Source: Vanessa cardui
Taxonomy: Eukaryota > Arthropoda > Insecta > Lepidoptera > Nymphalidae
Direction of reading: 5' to 3'
DNA: 64,000 nucleotides
Assembly: GCF_905220365.1 (NCBI RefSeq)
Contig: NC_061133.1
Span: 13,754,171-13,818,170 of the forward strand
The notes under the pieces were generated by a model that did no database searches, was not told where the DNA came from, and worked only from the letters and a program-made list of their open reading frames with translations. Shown in pieces: positions 24,388 to 36,256 of this stretch; the stretch's first letter is position 1; each line of letters opens with the position of its first letter. Made by a program: the position numbers and the translations under genes.

Positions 24388-24606
24388 ATGGTATAGGTTG
24401 GCGCTCGAGCATATGGGCCACCTGATGGTAAGTGGTCACCATCACCCATAGACAATCAAGAAATATTAACTATCCTTACATCGTCAATGTGCCACTAAAA
24501 TTGGGAACTAAGATGTTATGTCTCTTGTGCCTGTAGTTATACTGGCTCACTCACCCTTCAAACCGGAACACAACAATACTGAGTACTGTTATTTGGCGGT
24601 AGAATA
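24388..24606 (-). repeat. Repeat B
   Basis: TATGGTATAGGTTGGCGCTC to TTATTTGGCGGTAGAATA. The GGGCTTTGTGCAAGCCC end is missing. Confidence 0.8.
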
Positions 24607-26719
24607 AAAATAAAATAAACCAAATATCATTCATGATTCTAAACTTCATCCACGTATTCCACAAAATATCTCTGCTATAATTAAAAGGCACAGTAAAAGA
24701 CCAGCATATCCATATCAAAATTCTGAATGAATTAATTCATGGTAATTCTCGTTACATTATTAATGACCGCTGACATTGGCCCATAAGAAATAATAGTCAT
24801 CAAACACTTGGCATTTGTTGACTTCGAGCAGTGTGCTAATGTATTGCGTAATAATCAAACAGTCTTCGTCGGTGTCATTATTACCATAGTTACATGACAT
24901 TGGACGACATTGAACCCGGCCATAATAATGGCTTTTCGCACTTAATTATGTAAAACCATTATTTGTATAAATCACGCAAGTAAATGGCACGTTCGAAATG
25001 AGAGGTAACTACATTTTTTTGTGGATAGTTCTAAAGGTCAAAGTGACGTGAAAAAGAAGTAAATATACTTTTGTTGATAGTTCAAAGGTCAACGGTGATG
25101 TGCAAAATTAAATTATAGTGATTGCCTCTAGTGTTTTCATTAAAACTTCTTACATTGACAAATTAGTGCACAATTTTTCTGGTGACGGAATGAAATGGAC
25201 TTGGATGTGACCTAAAGTTTGTGGACCAAATCTGTTTTATTTTTATGGACTATTCCGTTAGTAAAGTACTTAGATTATAAGGCAAATTCCAAAGTCCCCA
25301 TGAAAACCCCTTTTAAGGTTCATAAACACTACTGGTACTGTCGAGAAAGCTCAGTAGCTAAAGTGGAGACTTGACGTTGGTATTTACATTTCCGTCTCTT
25401 GAAGAGTCTCTTAAGACGTTGATCTTACTCCTATGGTATTTCCAATCGAGTTATGAGTGTAAGGGCATAGATAGGTCACTTATAACCACTCACGTGTGAC
25501 ACTATAACATATCCAGCTCAGATGGTCTTTTTTGAGAGTGATAATTCCAAAAATCCAAATCAATTAATTAATCATCACCCAATGGTAAGCACTGGTAGAT
25601 ATAGGCATAGAGAACCTTGAGAGTAAAGGTTCAGTAGAGCTACCAGCACTTCACTTTCCGCAATCATACCATCAGATCATCAAATCCAAATAACTTGTGT
25701 TTATGCTTCTCTTACTCAGCAACAATTAGTTGAGAAATAATATGGAATAATATTCTGCCACGTGTTGGTGGACCTAAGCATCTTTTCAAAAGGAGGTCAT
25801 GCCCTTGTCCAGTTGATATTACAAACCGTTATCAGTAATAACAATTGTGTTGTCAGTATATGTATGTATATCACATATGTCAGTGCAATATAGCCCAAAA
25901 TTTACGAAATAAACGAACGAACAGATATGGTGTTCGGTAATTCTCAATGTAAATTTCTATTGTATTTAGATTTGATGGCTACCTTTAGAAATACTTAAGC
26001 ATTTACGGTATAAGTACGCGGCGTTGTTACCGTCGCGAATTAAATGTGCTATTTATTATTCAACTTTTGCAAAAGCAAGACTATCCTTAATTTCCTTATT
26101 TTTTTTTAATACGTTTTTACTCAAACGTTGCAGTAAAATTAAATATTTTTTATTTTACAAAAAATAACTTTGCATAAAAATAAAACAAAAAGAAATATAC
26201 CAAATTGTTACTTTCTGTTAGTTTGACATATGACATTGTAGACCGGCATTAATATTAAGTTAATGGCAGGCCAATTTGAAGTCATTACTTTACCTCCTTA
26301 CAAGACATAGTCACCAATTAAAAAAAAAAACTATCTTGTTGTTTTTTATATGTCTACACTCCTAAAAAATATTTCTATTATACCTTTCAATAGTCTTTTC
26401 ATTTACTTTAGAATATATGTATGTAATATGAATATTTGTTTAAGTCGCTGTGTTTGTTAACTAGCATGATAATTAAGTGGAAAAATATTTAATGTATTTT
26501 ACGAAAAACAACATTTTGAGGAAAATACAGTGAAATATCATTAAAAATATTGAATAACGATTTATTGGTTAGCTTTGAAGGTTTGAAAAGCCTAATAGCC
26601 TTGGTTCAAATTCTTTGATCTAACAAATAACAAAATCCTATATTTGAGAAGTGGTAGGCCTTATCTAGGAAATTACAAAGGTTGGTCGAGCGTTTGCTTT
26701 CTCTCCGGTTATTTTATAT
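24607..26719. other. Long unique stretch
   Basis: A 2.1-kb block with few recognisable repeats and no open frame of note; composition is more even at 25260-25830 than in neighbouring DNA. Confidence 0.5.
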
Positions 26720-26930
26720 AAACTACTACCTCGACTTCATTCACGTTTAGATTTAACAAAAACTTTTTACTATTATTGTAACCTTAGTTACTTCTTATTA
26801 TATTAGAAATCCCGTCAAAATCGGTTCAGCTGTTGCATAGATTAGACAGACAGACAAGCAGACATAGGAATTTAATAAAAGGCGTTTATTTTAATATCAC
26901 AAACAGACAATTTTATTATATGTATAGATG
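26720..26930 (+). repeat. Repeat E
   Basis: CTACCTCGACTTCATTCACG, ATCCCGTCAAAATCGGTTCA, AGACAGACAGACAAG and TATTATATGTATAGAT at the end. Confidence 0.6.
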
Positions 26931-26949
26931 TCATACATGTATGAATACT

Positions 26950-27150
26950 GACAAATGGGTCATCTGATACGTGGTAAAAGACATGGTTACTGTAACAAAC
27001 ATGAACATACCTCGTCACCAATGCATGACCTTGGTAAGACGGTATATCCCTTGAGCTTGTTCCCTCGTCATTTAAACCAATAATATTAAGTATTGCTGTT
27101 TGCCAGTAGAATATAGTATTATGAGTGGGTATTGCATAGACGGATGGTTT
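26950..27150 (-). repeat. Repeat B, degenerate
   Basis: ACAAATGGGTCATCTGATAC, GTATTGCTGTTTGCCAGTAG and ATGAGTGGGTATTGCATAGA follow the B order with many changes. Confidence 0.45.
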
Positions 27151-27210
27151 TAATCGAAACAGCCACCTAGGCATCAATTAGCCGTTCTTAAACAATTTTA
27201 TACGAGACAC

Positions 27211-27360
27211 GAGATAGCCCAGTGGTTGCGTCAACTTTGTATATACCGACTCGCATTGGAACAGCAACAGCGTGGTGGAATATGTACAAAATTTCATTTT
27301 CTTCAAAGGAGAGGAGGCCTTAGCCCAGCAGTGGGAAATTTACAGACTGTTGTTGTTGTT
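27211..27360 (+). repeat. SINE-1 with large internal deletion
   Basis: The head GAGATAGCCCAGTGGTTGCG is joined to the 3' part (CGCATTGGAACAG... to TTTACAGACTGTTGTTG). The middle third, including the B-box, is missing. Confidence 0.7.
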
Positions 27361-27845
27361 GGTTCGTTCTTTAACGAATTATCCAAGTGCATCTGTGTTA
27401 GTTACGCACACAAATGTAACTATCGAATTTATTGTTTCATCGGCTATTCATGTATATTTTTTCACTAAATATGTCATACCATATGTAAATAAGTAAATTT
27501 CGAAAATAATTCAAATCGTATCCGATTTTAACACGACTTACATATAAATTAGTCATTGTGTAAATAAGCGTGACGTTTTAACAATATGACACCATCTTAA
27601 TATATAATTTCTATGTTTCAAACGCATCTGAGGAACCTTGGCATACTTTAGTGTGATAATATCGTTGAACTGTAATAAAATCGCGTTCGTATTTGCGTAA
27701 CTAACCTACGAATAACGAATCCTTCGAATGCCTTCTGGTAGAACAGTCTCAAACATATATTCGTAGACGTTTTTTTAGGTGTTTGACTTTCATTTGGCGC
27801 TTAAAAACTGTAAATAATATACATAATATATAGTTTATTATTTAT

Positions 27846-27925
27846 GCTATAGGTTGGAAAACGAGCATATGAGCCACCTGATTGTATGTGGTCACTATGG
27901 CCCATTGACAATGACGCTTTAAGTG
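27846..27925 (-). repeat. Repeat B tail fragment
   Basis: GCTATAGGTTGGAAAACGAG, CACCTGATTGTATGTGGTCA and TTGACAATGACGCTT. Confidence 0.6.
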
Positions 27926-27958
27926 TTTATATGTTTTTTTTTAATTATTATATATATA

Positions 27959-28142
27959 CTAGCGACCGGCCCTGGCTTTACACGGTTGCAATATTGTGCA
28001 TGTCTTATACATATAAACCTTTCTCTTGAATCATTCTATCTATTAAAAAAAGCGCATCAAAATCCGTTGCATTGTTTTAAACATTTATACATACATCGGA
28101 ATATAGGGACAGAGAAAGTGAGTTTGTTTTATACTATGTAGC
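27959..28142 (-). mobile_element. Repeat G, reverse orientation
   Basis: Begins CTAGCGACCGGCCCTGGCTT (the reversed CTAG end) and ends TTTGTTTTATACTATGTAG. The middle is partly deleted. Confidence 0.5.
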
Positions 28143-28194
28143 GATTTAAAATACCCATGCTGTTGACCTAATAATAGTTCAAGCTAATATCGGC

Positions 28195-28365
28195 ACTATA
28201 GACACTATTAACCATTTCTTTCATTGTCAAAGTACCATGAACCAGGAACCAGGTTATGCCTTATGTAATTACTGGGTCACTCATCCTTCAAACCGGAACT
28301 TTGCATTAGTGTTGCTGTTTGGTTAAATAAGTGATAAATGACTAGTTTGGCTTGCATAAAAACCT
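28195..28365 (-). repeat. Repeat B, degenerate
   Basis: CATCCTTCAAACCGGAAC, GTGTTGCTGTTTGGT and AGTTTGGCTTGCATAAAA in the expected order. Confidence 0.45.
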
Positions 28366-28461
28366 ACAGACGAGAATTGTTCCAACTGATATTACGTAAA
28401 TACTATATGTAAGCATTAGTTATCTTTGCGATCGCATGACTCATAGCAAATTAATATAGCA

Positions 28462-28492
28462 CATATATGTATATTATGAATATACATATATG
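28462..28492. repeat. 14-bp perfect inverted repeat, 3-base loop
   Basis: CATATATGTATATT at 28462-28475 is inverted at 28479-28492 around ATG. The AT-rich composition makes chance or microsatellite origin likely. Confidence 0.75.
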
Positions 28493-28560
28493 CAATGAGA
28501 ATATACACACTAATATTTTTATTTAACAATTTGTGACTCTTATTTAAATATTATATAGAA

Positions 28561-28763
28561 CGTGTGTTTATAATTCATCTCGTGCTCGGCGGTGAAGGAA
28601 AACTACGTGAGGGAGCCTGCATGTGTCTAATTTCATAGTCATTCTTCCATGTGCACTCCACCAACCCGCATTGGAACAGCGTCGTGAAATATGTTCCAAA
28701 CCTTCTCCTCCAAAGGGAGAGGAGGCCTTAACCCAGCAGTGGGAAATTTACGAGCTGTTACTT
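28561..28763 (+). repeat. SINE-1, 5'-truncated
   Basis: Begins at TATAATTCATCTCGTGCTCG and ends at AAATTTACGAGCTGTTACTT. Confidence 0.75.
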
Positions 28764-30384
28764 TTAAAATACATAATGTTCGAACACGGAAATTGAGTTC
28801 ATTAAGTATATACATACATAGCAATTATATTTACCTAAGTTAGCCGCATACATAATTATATTAAAAGCGATGTTTATAAATGACTTTGACATAATACTTT
28901 AGGGGAAATCTATTAGAGGGGTCATTTGAAGGCTTTTTGAAAAGTCGTTGTTGTTGTAAGTTTAATTACATCGATTTTTTTTTCATTAATAGTCTTAAAA
29001 GTCTATGTCGTTAAACCTCGGTGGGCAAAATGGTATACGTAGAAATTGTCGATTTACGTAACTTTATTAATAATAGTTGCATAGTGAAATGATAGACGAA
29101 AATATTTTAGACAGACAGGTCTTGTGATTTATCGAATAACCTTGTTTTTAAAGTAACTGGCGCAATAGTTGCGCACCTGACATCAAAAGCGGCGGTTTTA
29201 TACTAGGCAACTTTTATTGTATTCGCCGTTATAGTAATTGTAGCATGTGAGAAAATACCCTTATTATAATAAGTACTAGGTATTACGGACTAAAGAGGTT
29301 ATTATTTTTCCTAAATCTGCGAAAATTTGTGTTTAATTTTTGAATGTTTTTGATTTTTTATAACGTATCGTTGTTAATATAAATATTTTTAAATAGTTAC
29401 TAGGTAGTGAAAAGAATAATTTTAGCCTCGCTTCCATCACAGGACTAACAGCATTGTAAATCTGTTTATTTGAAAAGAACAGTTTCTTGCTATTTCTTCT
29501 CGCTGAAGGCCACACATATTGTTTTGAAGATTGAAGACCATGATAATAGTAAAATATACTTATGTATCCAATCAGGTATATGATACTAGGCCGATTGCAG
29601 TACTCAATACCCGCCATAGTGGGGCACGGGATCGCCTACGTGTGCTTCCGTGATGCAATAACCATACCTAGGTCTAGACCATCTGTGGGGGATAAGGAAT
29701 ATTACCTTAATGAATTTTTTGAGAGCAACTTTTTCACTTATGTCTCTCTTTGTTTCACTTGCTAACATTTCATTAAGAAATTTCGTTTATTCGTGTCAGA
29801 ATGATATAAAAAATATGTTAGTGAAGTAAGAAGCAATTTTAAAGTTATTCATAAAACAATTACGATGAAACGTCTTTTCGGTCTGTTAGATTTGATTGTT
29901 TTATTACCTTATGTGTGTGTTTAGTTTAAATAAACTATAAATACATTATACATTAACGTTCGAACAATATGTTATATATTTAACATACATATGTTTTTAT
30001 TCAAAATTACATATGAATAATAATAATGTGTTTCATTTAAATATTTACTAGATATAGGATCCCAAGATAAAAGTCAAGGCCTTGGAACTATGTCGCAATT
30101 AATTTTGTTTTCGTTTTATTATTTCCTGGAATTAAAATATACGTTTTCTGGAATAAAATTAATATAATTATTATTATTTATTTAATTAAAAGACAATTTG
30201 ATGATTGAACCATTGTTGGTTTAAGTAAAACCCGTGCGTTAACTCGGAATGTACAAAGTTACGTCATATGTTTTTATCTCTAATAAAATTGGTATTAATT
30301 GTTTTTCTACACGACGTGGGTTTTTGTAAGAATTACCGGATCTGAGTCTCATATTAAAAACAGTGGATACACTCCGTTGCGTTA
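28764..30384. other. Spacer
   Basis: A GC-richer part at 29570-29690 carries a 67-codon frame with no recognised similarity, overlapped by an antisense frame; judged non-coding. Confidence 0.5.
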
Positions 30385-30510
30385 CGCGTTCGCTATGTCA
30401 CTTGTTGCTGTGTGTTTGGTTACACTGGCTCACTCACCCTTAAACCCAGACAATACCCAGACAACAAGTAAAACAACATTACTAAGTATTGCAGTTTGGT
30501 GGTAGAATAC
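30385..30510 (-). repeat. Repeat B fragment
   Basis: TACACTGGCTCACTCACCCT and AGTATTGCAGTTTGGTGGTA. It overlaps a small frame judged spurious. Confidence 0.55.
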
Positions 30511-30931
30511 AAATAAAGCTCGCTAATTAGATGTTTTCCTGTCTTACTGTTGTTTGTATCAATTATATCGAATTAGCATATTTTATAGTGTTATAGATCA
30601 ATATATATTATTGAATATTAAAATTTTACTTTTTTAATCTTATGCACAGTATTATAAAATTTTAAATACAATTTTATTTGAATTTAGATATATAAGCGTG
30701 ATGTTATGATCGACATATAAAATTTTTAAAAAGGCAGTAATCGAAGTTTTTATTTTGACTTTGAAAGTTAATCTTAAGTACATGTTGCAGTCGTTACAAT
30801 AAATAGAAAAAAGTGATTGTTGATGTTGCAATAAAAATTGAACCGGTTACCAGAAACCAATGTCAGGTAGCCACACTTAGCTTTAATGAGTCCTACAAGT
30901 TAATGATTAAATTAAATATATATATATTGCT

Positions 30932-31215
30932 GCGACCGTGACTTCCTTCGCGTTTGAGTTTAACAAAAAATATTCTTGTAGCCTAGAAGCAGAAGTAACT
31001 TACTTCTTACTGCATCAGCCAGTGAAAGTCCCGTCAAAATCGGTTCAGCCGTTCCAGAGATTAGCCGGAACAAACTAATAGACAGACAAAAATTGTGAAA
31101 AATAGCATTTTGGTAGGTATATGTACGTAACGTGTATTTTTTTTATAATTTGCATTTAGAAAAAAGTGGTAATTTTAATATTACAAAGAAGCACTCCATT
31201 TTTGTTATATGTATA
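30932..31215 (+). repeat. Repeat E
   Basis: GCGACCGTGACTTCCTTCGC, AGTCCCGTCAAAATCGGTTC, GAGATTAGCCGGAACAAACT and the TATATGTATAGAT end. Best of the three copies. Confidence 0.65.
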
Positions 31216-31578
31216 GATAATTTTAAAAGAAAAAATGAAACGTCGTCAAATTCCTATTCTTTATAATCTACCCTCAAATTAGAATCTAACAAATTTTACT
31301 TTTTTATTAAAATAATAATGAGTAAGAATATATTAAAAAAACATATTACACTAAAAACATATATTTTCACTTTAAATTATAAACATTTATAATATATAGC
31401 AGCATTGCACTTTTTTAATTGTGTCGACATTATCTTACATTAATTGATCTTTTAAAAAAGATTTTTTTACGAACCGACACGCTCCAGTTAAATAATAAAT
31501 GTATATTTCTTTATATCACCGTTTTTAAATCACACATATTACAATTAGATTGAATAAAACAATTAAGTAATATAATAA

Positions 31579-31790
31579 TCTTGATATAGTATAAAACAAA
31601 GTCGCTCTCTCAGTCTATGACCCTATATATGCTTAAATGTTTAAAACTATGCAACGGATTTTGATGCGGTTTTTTTAATAGATAGAGTGATTCGAGAGGA
31701 AGTTTTTTATATATAAAACATAGACAATTTAGTTATGTAACACTGATAATTTTAGAATTTTCTAATGTGATGTCGTTAATAAATGTAAAT
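31579..31790 (+). mobile_element. Helitron-like short element (repeat G), 3' end missing
   Basis: Starts TCTTGATATAGTATAAAACA and continues GCAACGGATTTTGATGCGGT. It ends without the CTAG terminus. Confidence 0.5.
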
Positions 31791-32119
31791 AATGTATGAT
31801 GCTTATGATGAATATCAACACAGTGTCGATCTAAATGTTACGTCCATTGCGTCCATGAAAAATATCGTACTGGGCAACAAAAATGAAGTCTAAGTTGATA
31901 CATCCTGTCCCATATATATATTTATTACATCGCTTTTTTTTTTTTGTTTTTTTACTTCCTTTTAATTAAGATTGAAATAATTTTCTAATTAGGTTAAGAT
32001 GTTGATTGTTTTCTTTTAGTGCATGCTGTGTTCTTCTATAAGTAATTGTGACACTTAGAACAGAATGTTATTTTTGTTATATTTTATTATTATAAACAGT
32101 GTACAAATTGTTGAAGAAC

Positions 32120-32155
32120 CAAATAAAATAAATAAATAAATAAATAAATAAACAA
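32120..32155. repeat. (AAAT)n microsatellite
   Basis: Repeated AAATAAAT units between the two Helitron-like copies; possibly the tail of an inserted element. Confidence 0.8.
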
Positions 32156-32165
32156 ATACTGTAAC

Positions 32166-32402
32166 TCTTTATATAGTATAAAACAAAGTCGCTTTCTCAG
32201 TCTCTATGTCTCTACATATGCTTAAATCTTTAAAACTACGCAACGGATTTTGATGCGGTTTTTTTAATAGATAGTGATTCGAGAGGAAGGTTTTTATATA
32301 TAAAACATAGACAATATGGTTAAGTAACACTGATTATTTTAGAATTTTTTAATGTGTTGTCGTCAAGTATTGCACCCGTGCGAAGCCGGGCCGGGACGCT
32401 AG
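32166..32402 (+). mobile_element. Helitron-like short element (repeat G), complete
   Basis: Begins TCTTTATATAGTATAAAACA and ends CGGGACGCTAG, with a short GC-rich hairpin (CCCG...CGGG) just inside the end and T after CTAG. A 5'-TC start, a 3' hairpin and CTAG ending next to T, without target duplication, fit non-autonomous Helitrons. It has no coding capacity. Confidence 0.5.
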
Positions 32403-33049
32403 TAACATGATATAACATATCAAGAGATATTACCAGGGTATGCGGAAAGACAGGTGCATTCACTATACCCACACTCTCATAATCAGAAAAGATGACAATC
32501 GGATCAGAGTTAGATCATTTTCCGTCGTGATTTCCGGATACGAGATTGAGCATTGCATATTACCAAACTTCAAGCTGCTATAGAATCACTATTAAGTCCA
32601 ATAACCATTTTTTTCTGACCCCTGATTGAATTATCTACCCTTGTTTCTATAGCTTATATACCAATTGTAAACTACATCATTATAAAATTCATCAATTTAC
32701 TACTGAACATAGGCATCTTAACAGGGCCATCTTTAACATATTTGGGGCCCTGGGCATATTAGGATAATGGGGTACCTATGAGTCACAGAACACTATTTTA
32801 TTAGAATATATCAAGAAAGTAGTAAAACAAGGTTATAGATGTATTTCTATTAAGAATCACATATTTGTATTATAGTTAATTATTTGATTTGAGGGCTAGA
32901 TATCTACGCGAGAAAGAGGGGTCTGCATCTGTAATGACACGCCACTAAACTTGATTTTTGTGGTTCTCCTCCAACCCCTGTCTGGGACCTCACGAATACC
33001 ATCACTGTCTACTTACAGGGCGTCCTATCTTTGTTATTAAAATTCCAAC
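32403..33049. other. Spacer
   Basis: More complex sequence at 32400-32600 and 32880-33010, possibly old mobile-element DNA; not identified. Confidence 0.5.
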
Positions 33050-33200
33050 TTGAGTTTGATTTTACTCAAATTCCTTTATTCAATTCAAGTTTTCAATTCA
33101 CTTGATTATCGATAGTCAAATTAAACACTACTACCGGTTCGGAAATGAAAATACCCTGACTTGAGAAGAACCGGCGAAAGGAAATCAGCTGATTATTATT
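33050..33200 (-). repeat. Repeat D2 (LINE 3' end related to D)
   Basis: TATTCAATTCAAGTTTTCAA, ACTACTACCGGTTCGGAAAT and GAGAAGAACCGGCGAAAG. A 74-codon frame that begins here is repeat-derived. Confidence 0.55.
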
Positions 33201-34299
33201 TTTGTCAACACGCGGTCTCTACTCAAAACCTTCACGATATAGCCTCTCAGGATAAACATAGAATCACGCTCTGTTTATATAATCGGTCAGTTATAACTAA
33301 TTTTCTCCAGTGTCTTTGTTTCTACCGAAATTTGTTTCGAGTCATGATTTTTATTATATTATCTTACATATATAAATTTAAATAGGAACGAGTTATTTTA
33401 TAAGTAGCGCCAAACCAAGCAAAATGTATTTAGATTTCAATAAATATATGGTCGGACTTTACTAAACGCGATGTTTAATTTAAAAAAATCCTAACTATCA
33501 TGGGACAAAAAGCAAGCGGTGTTATAAAAATAATAAAAATAAAAACGATTTATATGCAATCTCATATTAAAAAAATATGTCACAATGAGCGAAGATAATG
33601 CATCGCCCAATTAAAAGCGACCTTATTTTTTATGTCGGCTAAAATAAAGATAATATCATGCTTAAATTAATTGACTATATATGAAAATATATCATATCGT
33701 CCCATCGCTATGTTGTGAATATATAAAACTGATAAGCTAACAAACTCACGCTGGCATAAAGGGAAGTAAATATATGTACATAAAATAAACATTTCCATTA
33801 CACTTGCTTGTAAATTTAGATAATATCATACAATTAATTATTTCCTAATTAGAATTGATTTCCGAAATATCACGTTTCCTTACGTATCATATAACATAAT
33901 TGTCAATATATGTCTGAAGCGGTGACGCATATAATACAATTATTATTTTTATTTAAAACTAGAACTATTAATTTTCAAATGTAATTTCTTAGTTGATTAT
34001 TTTAACAATCAAATCACGGAAACATTATGTATTTACATCGTATATCCGAAGTTAATCTAAATTATTATTAGCGTAAGTTAATTCGTAACGTAGATATAAC
34101 CAAATCAATTTAAGAAATCTAGTCACGCTTATACGAATGCGGTTTCTCTTCATCACGCGCTCATCCGACAAAATCGTAATCAAATGTTAGTTGTTTTTGT
34201 TCGAAAAATAAAAAAATATAGTTCATTCGTAACCCGTATTCGTCCTCGTCTGAGCACAGCCGGATGGTCCAAAGTAAAAGTAGACATCAAAGTCTTCGA
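33201..34299. other. Upstream region of the cuticle-like gene
   Basis: AT-rich and free of recognised repeats for about 1 kb before the TATA box. Regulatory sequences are likely here, but no specific site can be called. Confidence 0.5.
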
Positions 34300-34307
34300 T
34301 ATAAAAG
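34300..34307 (+). promoter_or_regulatory. TATA box of the cuticle-like gene
   Basis: TATAAAAG lies 69 bases before the start codon at 34369. A transcription start is expected about 30 bases downstream, near 34330; CAGTCA at about 34345 is the nearest initiator-like sequence. Strong TATA boxes are usual for highly and stage-specifically expressed cuticle genes. Confidence 0.7.
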
Positions 34308-34368
34308 CGCCTGACCATTCCAAGAGCTATCATATCACATCGACCAGTCACTGAGTTCATACTACATA

Positions 34369-35299
34369 ATGGCCAAGTGGAGCATTGTAAGTGTTACTTG
34401 GAGTGCAGTGATGTGTTCTGGATAGTATTAAGTTATTTAGTGTTTCGGTTTTGTGTAATAATTGTGACGTCACCATTCCTGGATCGTATTCAAATTTAGA
34501 ATTATATCGTAACACACGTGCAGTCGAATCGTAGTTTTTTATTGTGAATTCTAAATTTTTAATTCGATAAAATTAGTTTTTTTTATAGAACGTTCGTTTT
34601 CGAATTTTAAATTTTAAATTTAAATTAAGAATACATCGTGTTAAATAATGTATGTAGTATATGACCTATAAGATTAAGACCGTTCCTTCGTTCCAGGTCG
34701 CCCTCGCCCTCATCGGCTGCGCCGTCGCTGAGCCCCCAGTAGGCTACAGCTACTCCGCTCCATCTTCCATCTCGATTGGAGGAGGACACGGCGGCTACAG
34801 CTCTCCCCTCGCCAGTGGCGGCCACTACAGCTCCGTTCCAGTCGGCCACCAGACCTCCGAGGGCTACCACATCGACCCCCATCTACTCGACAAAATCAGA
34901 CACATCATCCTTAAGGACGAAATCCAAAACCAGGCTTACCAATCCTCCATCAGTGGCGGACATGGACACGGTCACGGTATCTCCTCCCACTACGGCGCCC
35001 CCGCTCCCGTCTACGGTGTGCCTCACGAGAGAATCGTAGGAGTTGAACTGGAATCCCTGCAACAAGGCATTCAAGTCGCTCAGTACCATCAGGCTCAGGA
35101 AGGTTACGCCGGCGGATACTCCGGTTACTCCAGCGGCGGTTACTCCAGCGGCGGATACTCCAGCGGTGGTTACTCCGGTGGTCACGGAGGCTCCATCTCC
35201 TACAGCGCCCCCTCTTCCTCTTACAACACCATCGGTGCTCCTTCCGGATCCTACGGAGTCCCATCCATCTCATCCTCATACGGCGCTCCTCACCATTAA
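34369..35299 (+). CDS. Secreted glycine/serine/tyrosine-rich cuticle-like structural protein, two exons
   Basis: The coding sequence joins 34369-34386 and 34697-35299, giving 206 residues. Exon 1 is only 18 nt (MAKWSI), followed by a GTAAGT donor at 34387. The acceptor AG lies at 34695-34696 after a pyrimidine-rich stretch, and the phase is 0. Splicing yields a signal peptide of about 17 residues ending CAVA, with cleavage before EPPVG. An ATG at 34661 would also open exon 2, but it encodes no signal peptide. The mature protein has a Gly/Ser/Tyr N-terminal part and a polar helix-like block at about residues 60-84 (YHIDPHLLDKIRHIILKDE). A His-Gly run follows at 95-100, a second helix-like block (ERIVGVELESLQQGIQVAQ) at 117-135, GYSSGG tandem repeats at about 146-168 and an SYGAP-type C-terminus. 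There is no Rebers-Riddiford motif. An intron interrupting the signal peptide is common in insect cuticle genes. The likely role is an extracellular matrix component secreted by epidermis; a chorion or silk-gland structural protein is possible. Confidence 0.87.
34387..34696 (+). other. Intron of the cuticle-like gene
   Basis: A 310-base AT-rich intron with a GTAAGT donor and a CCAG acceptor. It separates the first six codons from the rest of the signal peptide. No repeat insertion is visible in it. Confidence 0.8.
35124..35178 (+). repeat. Coding minisatellite (18-bp unit, GYSSGG)
   Basis: About three in-frame copies of an 18-base unit encoding Gly-Tyr-Ser-Ser-Gly-Gly lie inside exon 2 of the cuticle-like gene. 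Units differ mainly at third positions (GGCGGT, GGCGGA, GGTGGT), consistent with slippage followed by silent drift. Confidence 0.75.
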
Positions 35300-35407
35300 A
35301 CGAAAAAGAAACTATTAGTCATCTCATTACATTTAATGTTATGAAAAACATGTGATCGCACCTAGACGTTAACTGTATTATATTTGTTGTTAATGTAAGT
35401 TTCTGTA

Positions 35408-35413
35408 AATAAA
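35408..35413 (+). terminator. Polyadenylation signal of the cuticle-like gene
   Basis: AATAAA lies 109 bases after the stop codon, followed about 15 bases later by an A-run and an AT-rich stretch. It implies a short 3' UTR of roughly 130 bases. Confidence 0.75.
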
Positions 35414-36154
35414 TCTATCTTTTGTAAAAAAAAAAATAATACATACATTTTATTTCGTAAATGAGTGAGTTTACATTGCGAAATGCGTGATTACGCAATA
35501 GCTTTAAACTGTTTTAAGTAAAGTGGAATGTTTACTACGTAACATTGGTTGGGCCGTAAATGGTATTCGAATAATACATTAAACTCATACGAGAATACAA
35601 GGCCTCGATCAGATCGAGTTGGTAACGAGTTGAAAGTGCGATTCCATCGATCGACTTTATGATGAACATATCAGCGAAAGACAGCCAGGCTGACGTAATC
35701 CGTTATCGAGAGACGCAGGAACAACTTTTGTTTTGAGATATATTAGCAGCTTACTTTTACTTTCAAATAACCGGTCACGAATTCGTTCGTATTAGCAGAT
35801 ATATTGTCTAATTATTGAATCGATAATACATTTACTCGATTTATTAATATCACTAGTAATTACTATAAAACGATTTAATATATATCGCAGACACTTGCTA
35901 GTTTTAAAGCTGGTAGAATGAATACCATATGAGATAACGTCATAGCAAAATTAGCGATACAAGACCGGTGATCTGTGCAGATGCACTTTCTCTTAAATCC
36001 GCTCCCCTGTAGTGAATTGCGCAACACGTGGGTCCAAACTATCCATATAAAGTGTATCTATATTAATATGGGACAAGCGGTTACACGTAATATGAATAAA
36101 TCAATAAAAGCTATTTAAATTTTGAGTTGAAAGTCTTGATTTAACAAAAACATA
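35414..36154. other. Downstream flank of the cuticle-like gene
   Basis: Unique DNA with no second gene and no repeat until the degenerate SINE-1 at 36155. Confidence 0.5.
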
Positions 36155-36256
36155 CAAAAACCGTAATGGCTCAATGGTTGAAGGTATAATCGTAACTTGT
36201 TGTTAATCAGGATTGAAGCTGTAGCAGCAGAGTTCCCAGCAGTGGGAAATTTTCTT
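36155..36256 (+). repeat. SINE-1, degenerate
   Basis: A weak head (CGTAATGGCTCAATGGTTGA) and end (CCCAGCAGTGGGAAATTTTC) are separated by about 50 bases, so most of the body is deleted. Confidence 0.4.

Noticed and set aside
28462..28492. Perfect 14-bp palindrome as a regulatory hairpin
   Set aside because: Composed of TATA/CATA units and close to microsatellite composition; kept as a repeat only.
34661..34696. Upstream ATG extending exon 2 of the cuticle-like gene to 212 residues
   Set aside because: It gives no signal peptide, whereas splicing from 34369 restores one and uses consensus donor and acceptor sites.
34625..35318. Several antisense and shifted frames over the cuticle-like gene
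   Set aside because: Shadows caused by the GC-rich, repetitive codon pattern of the true frame.
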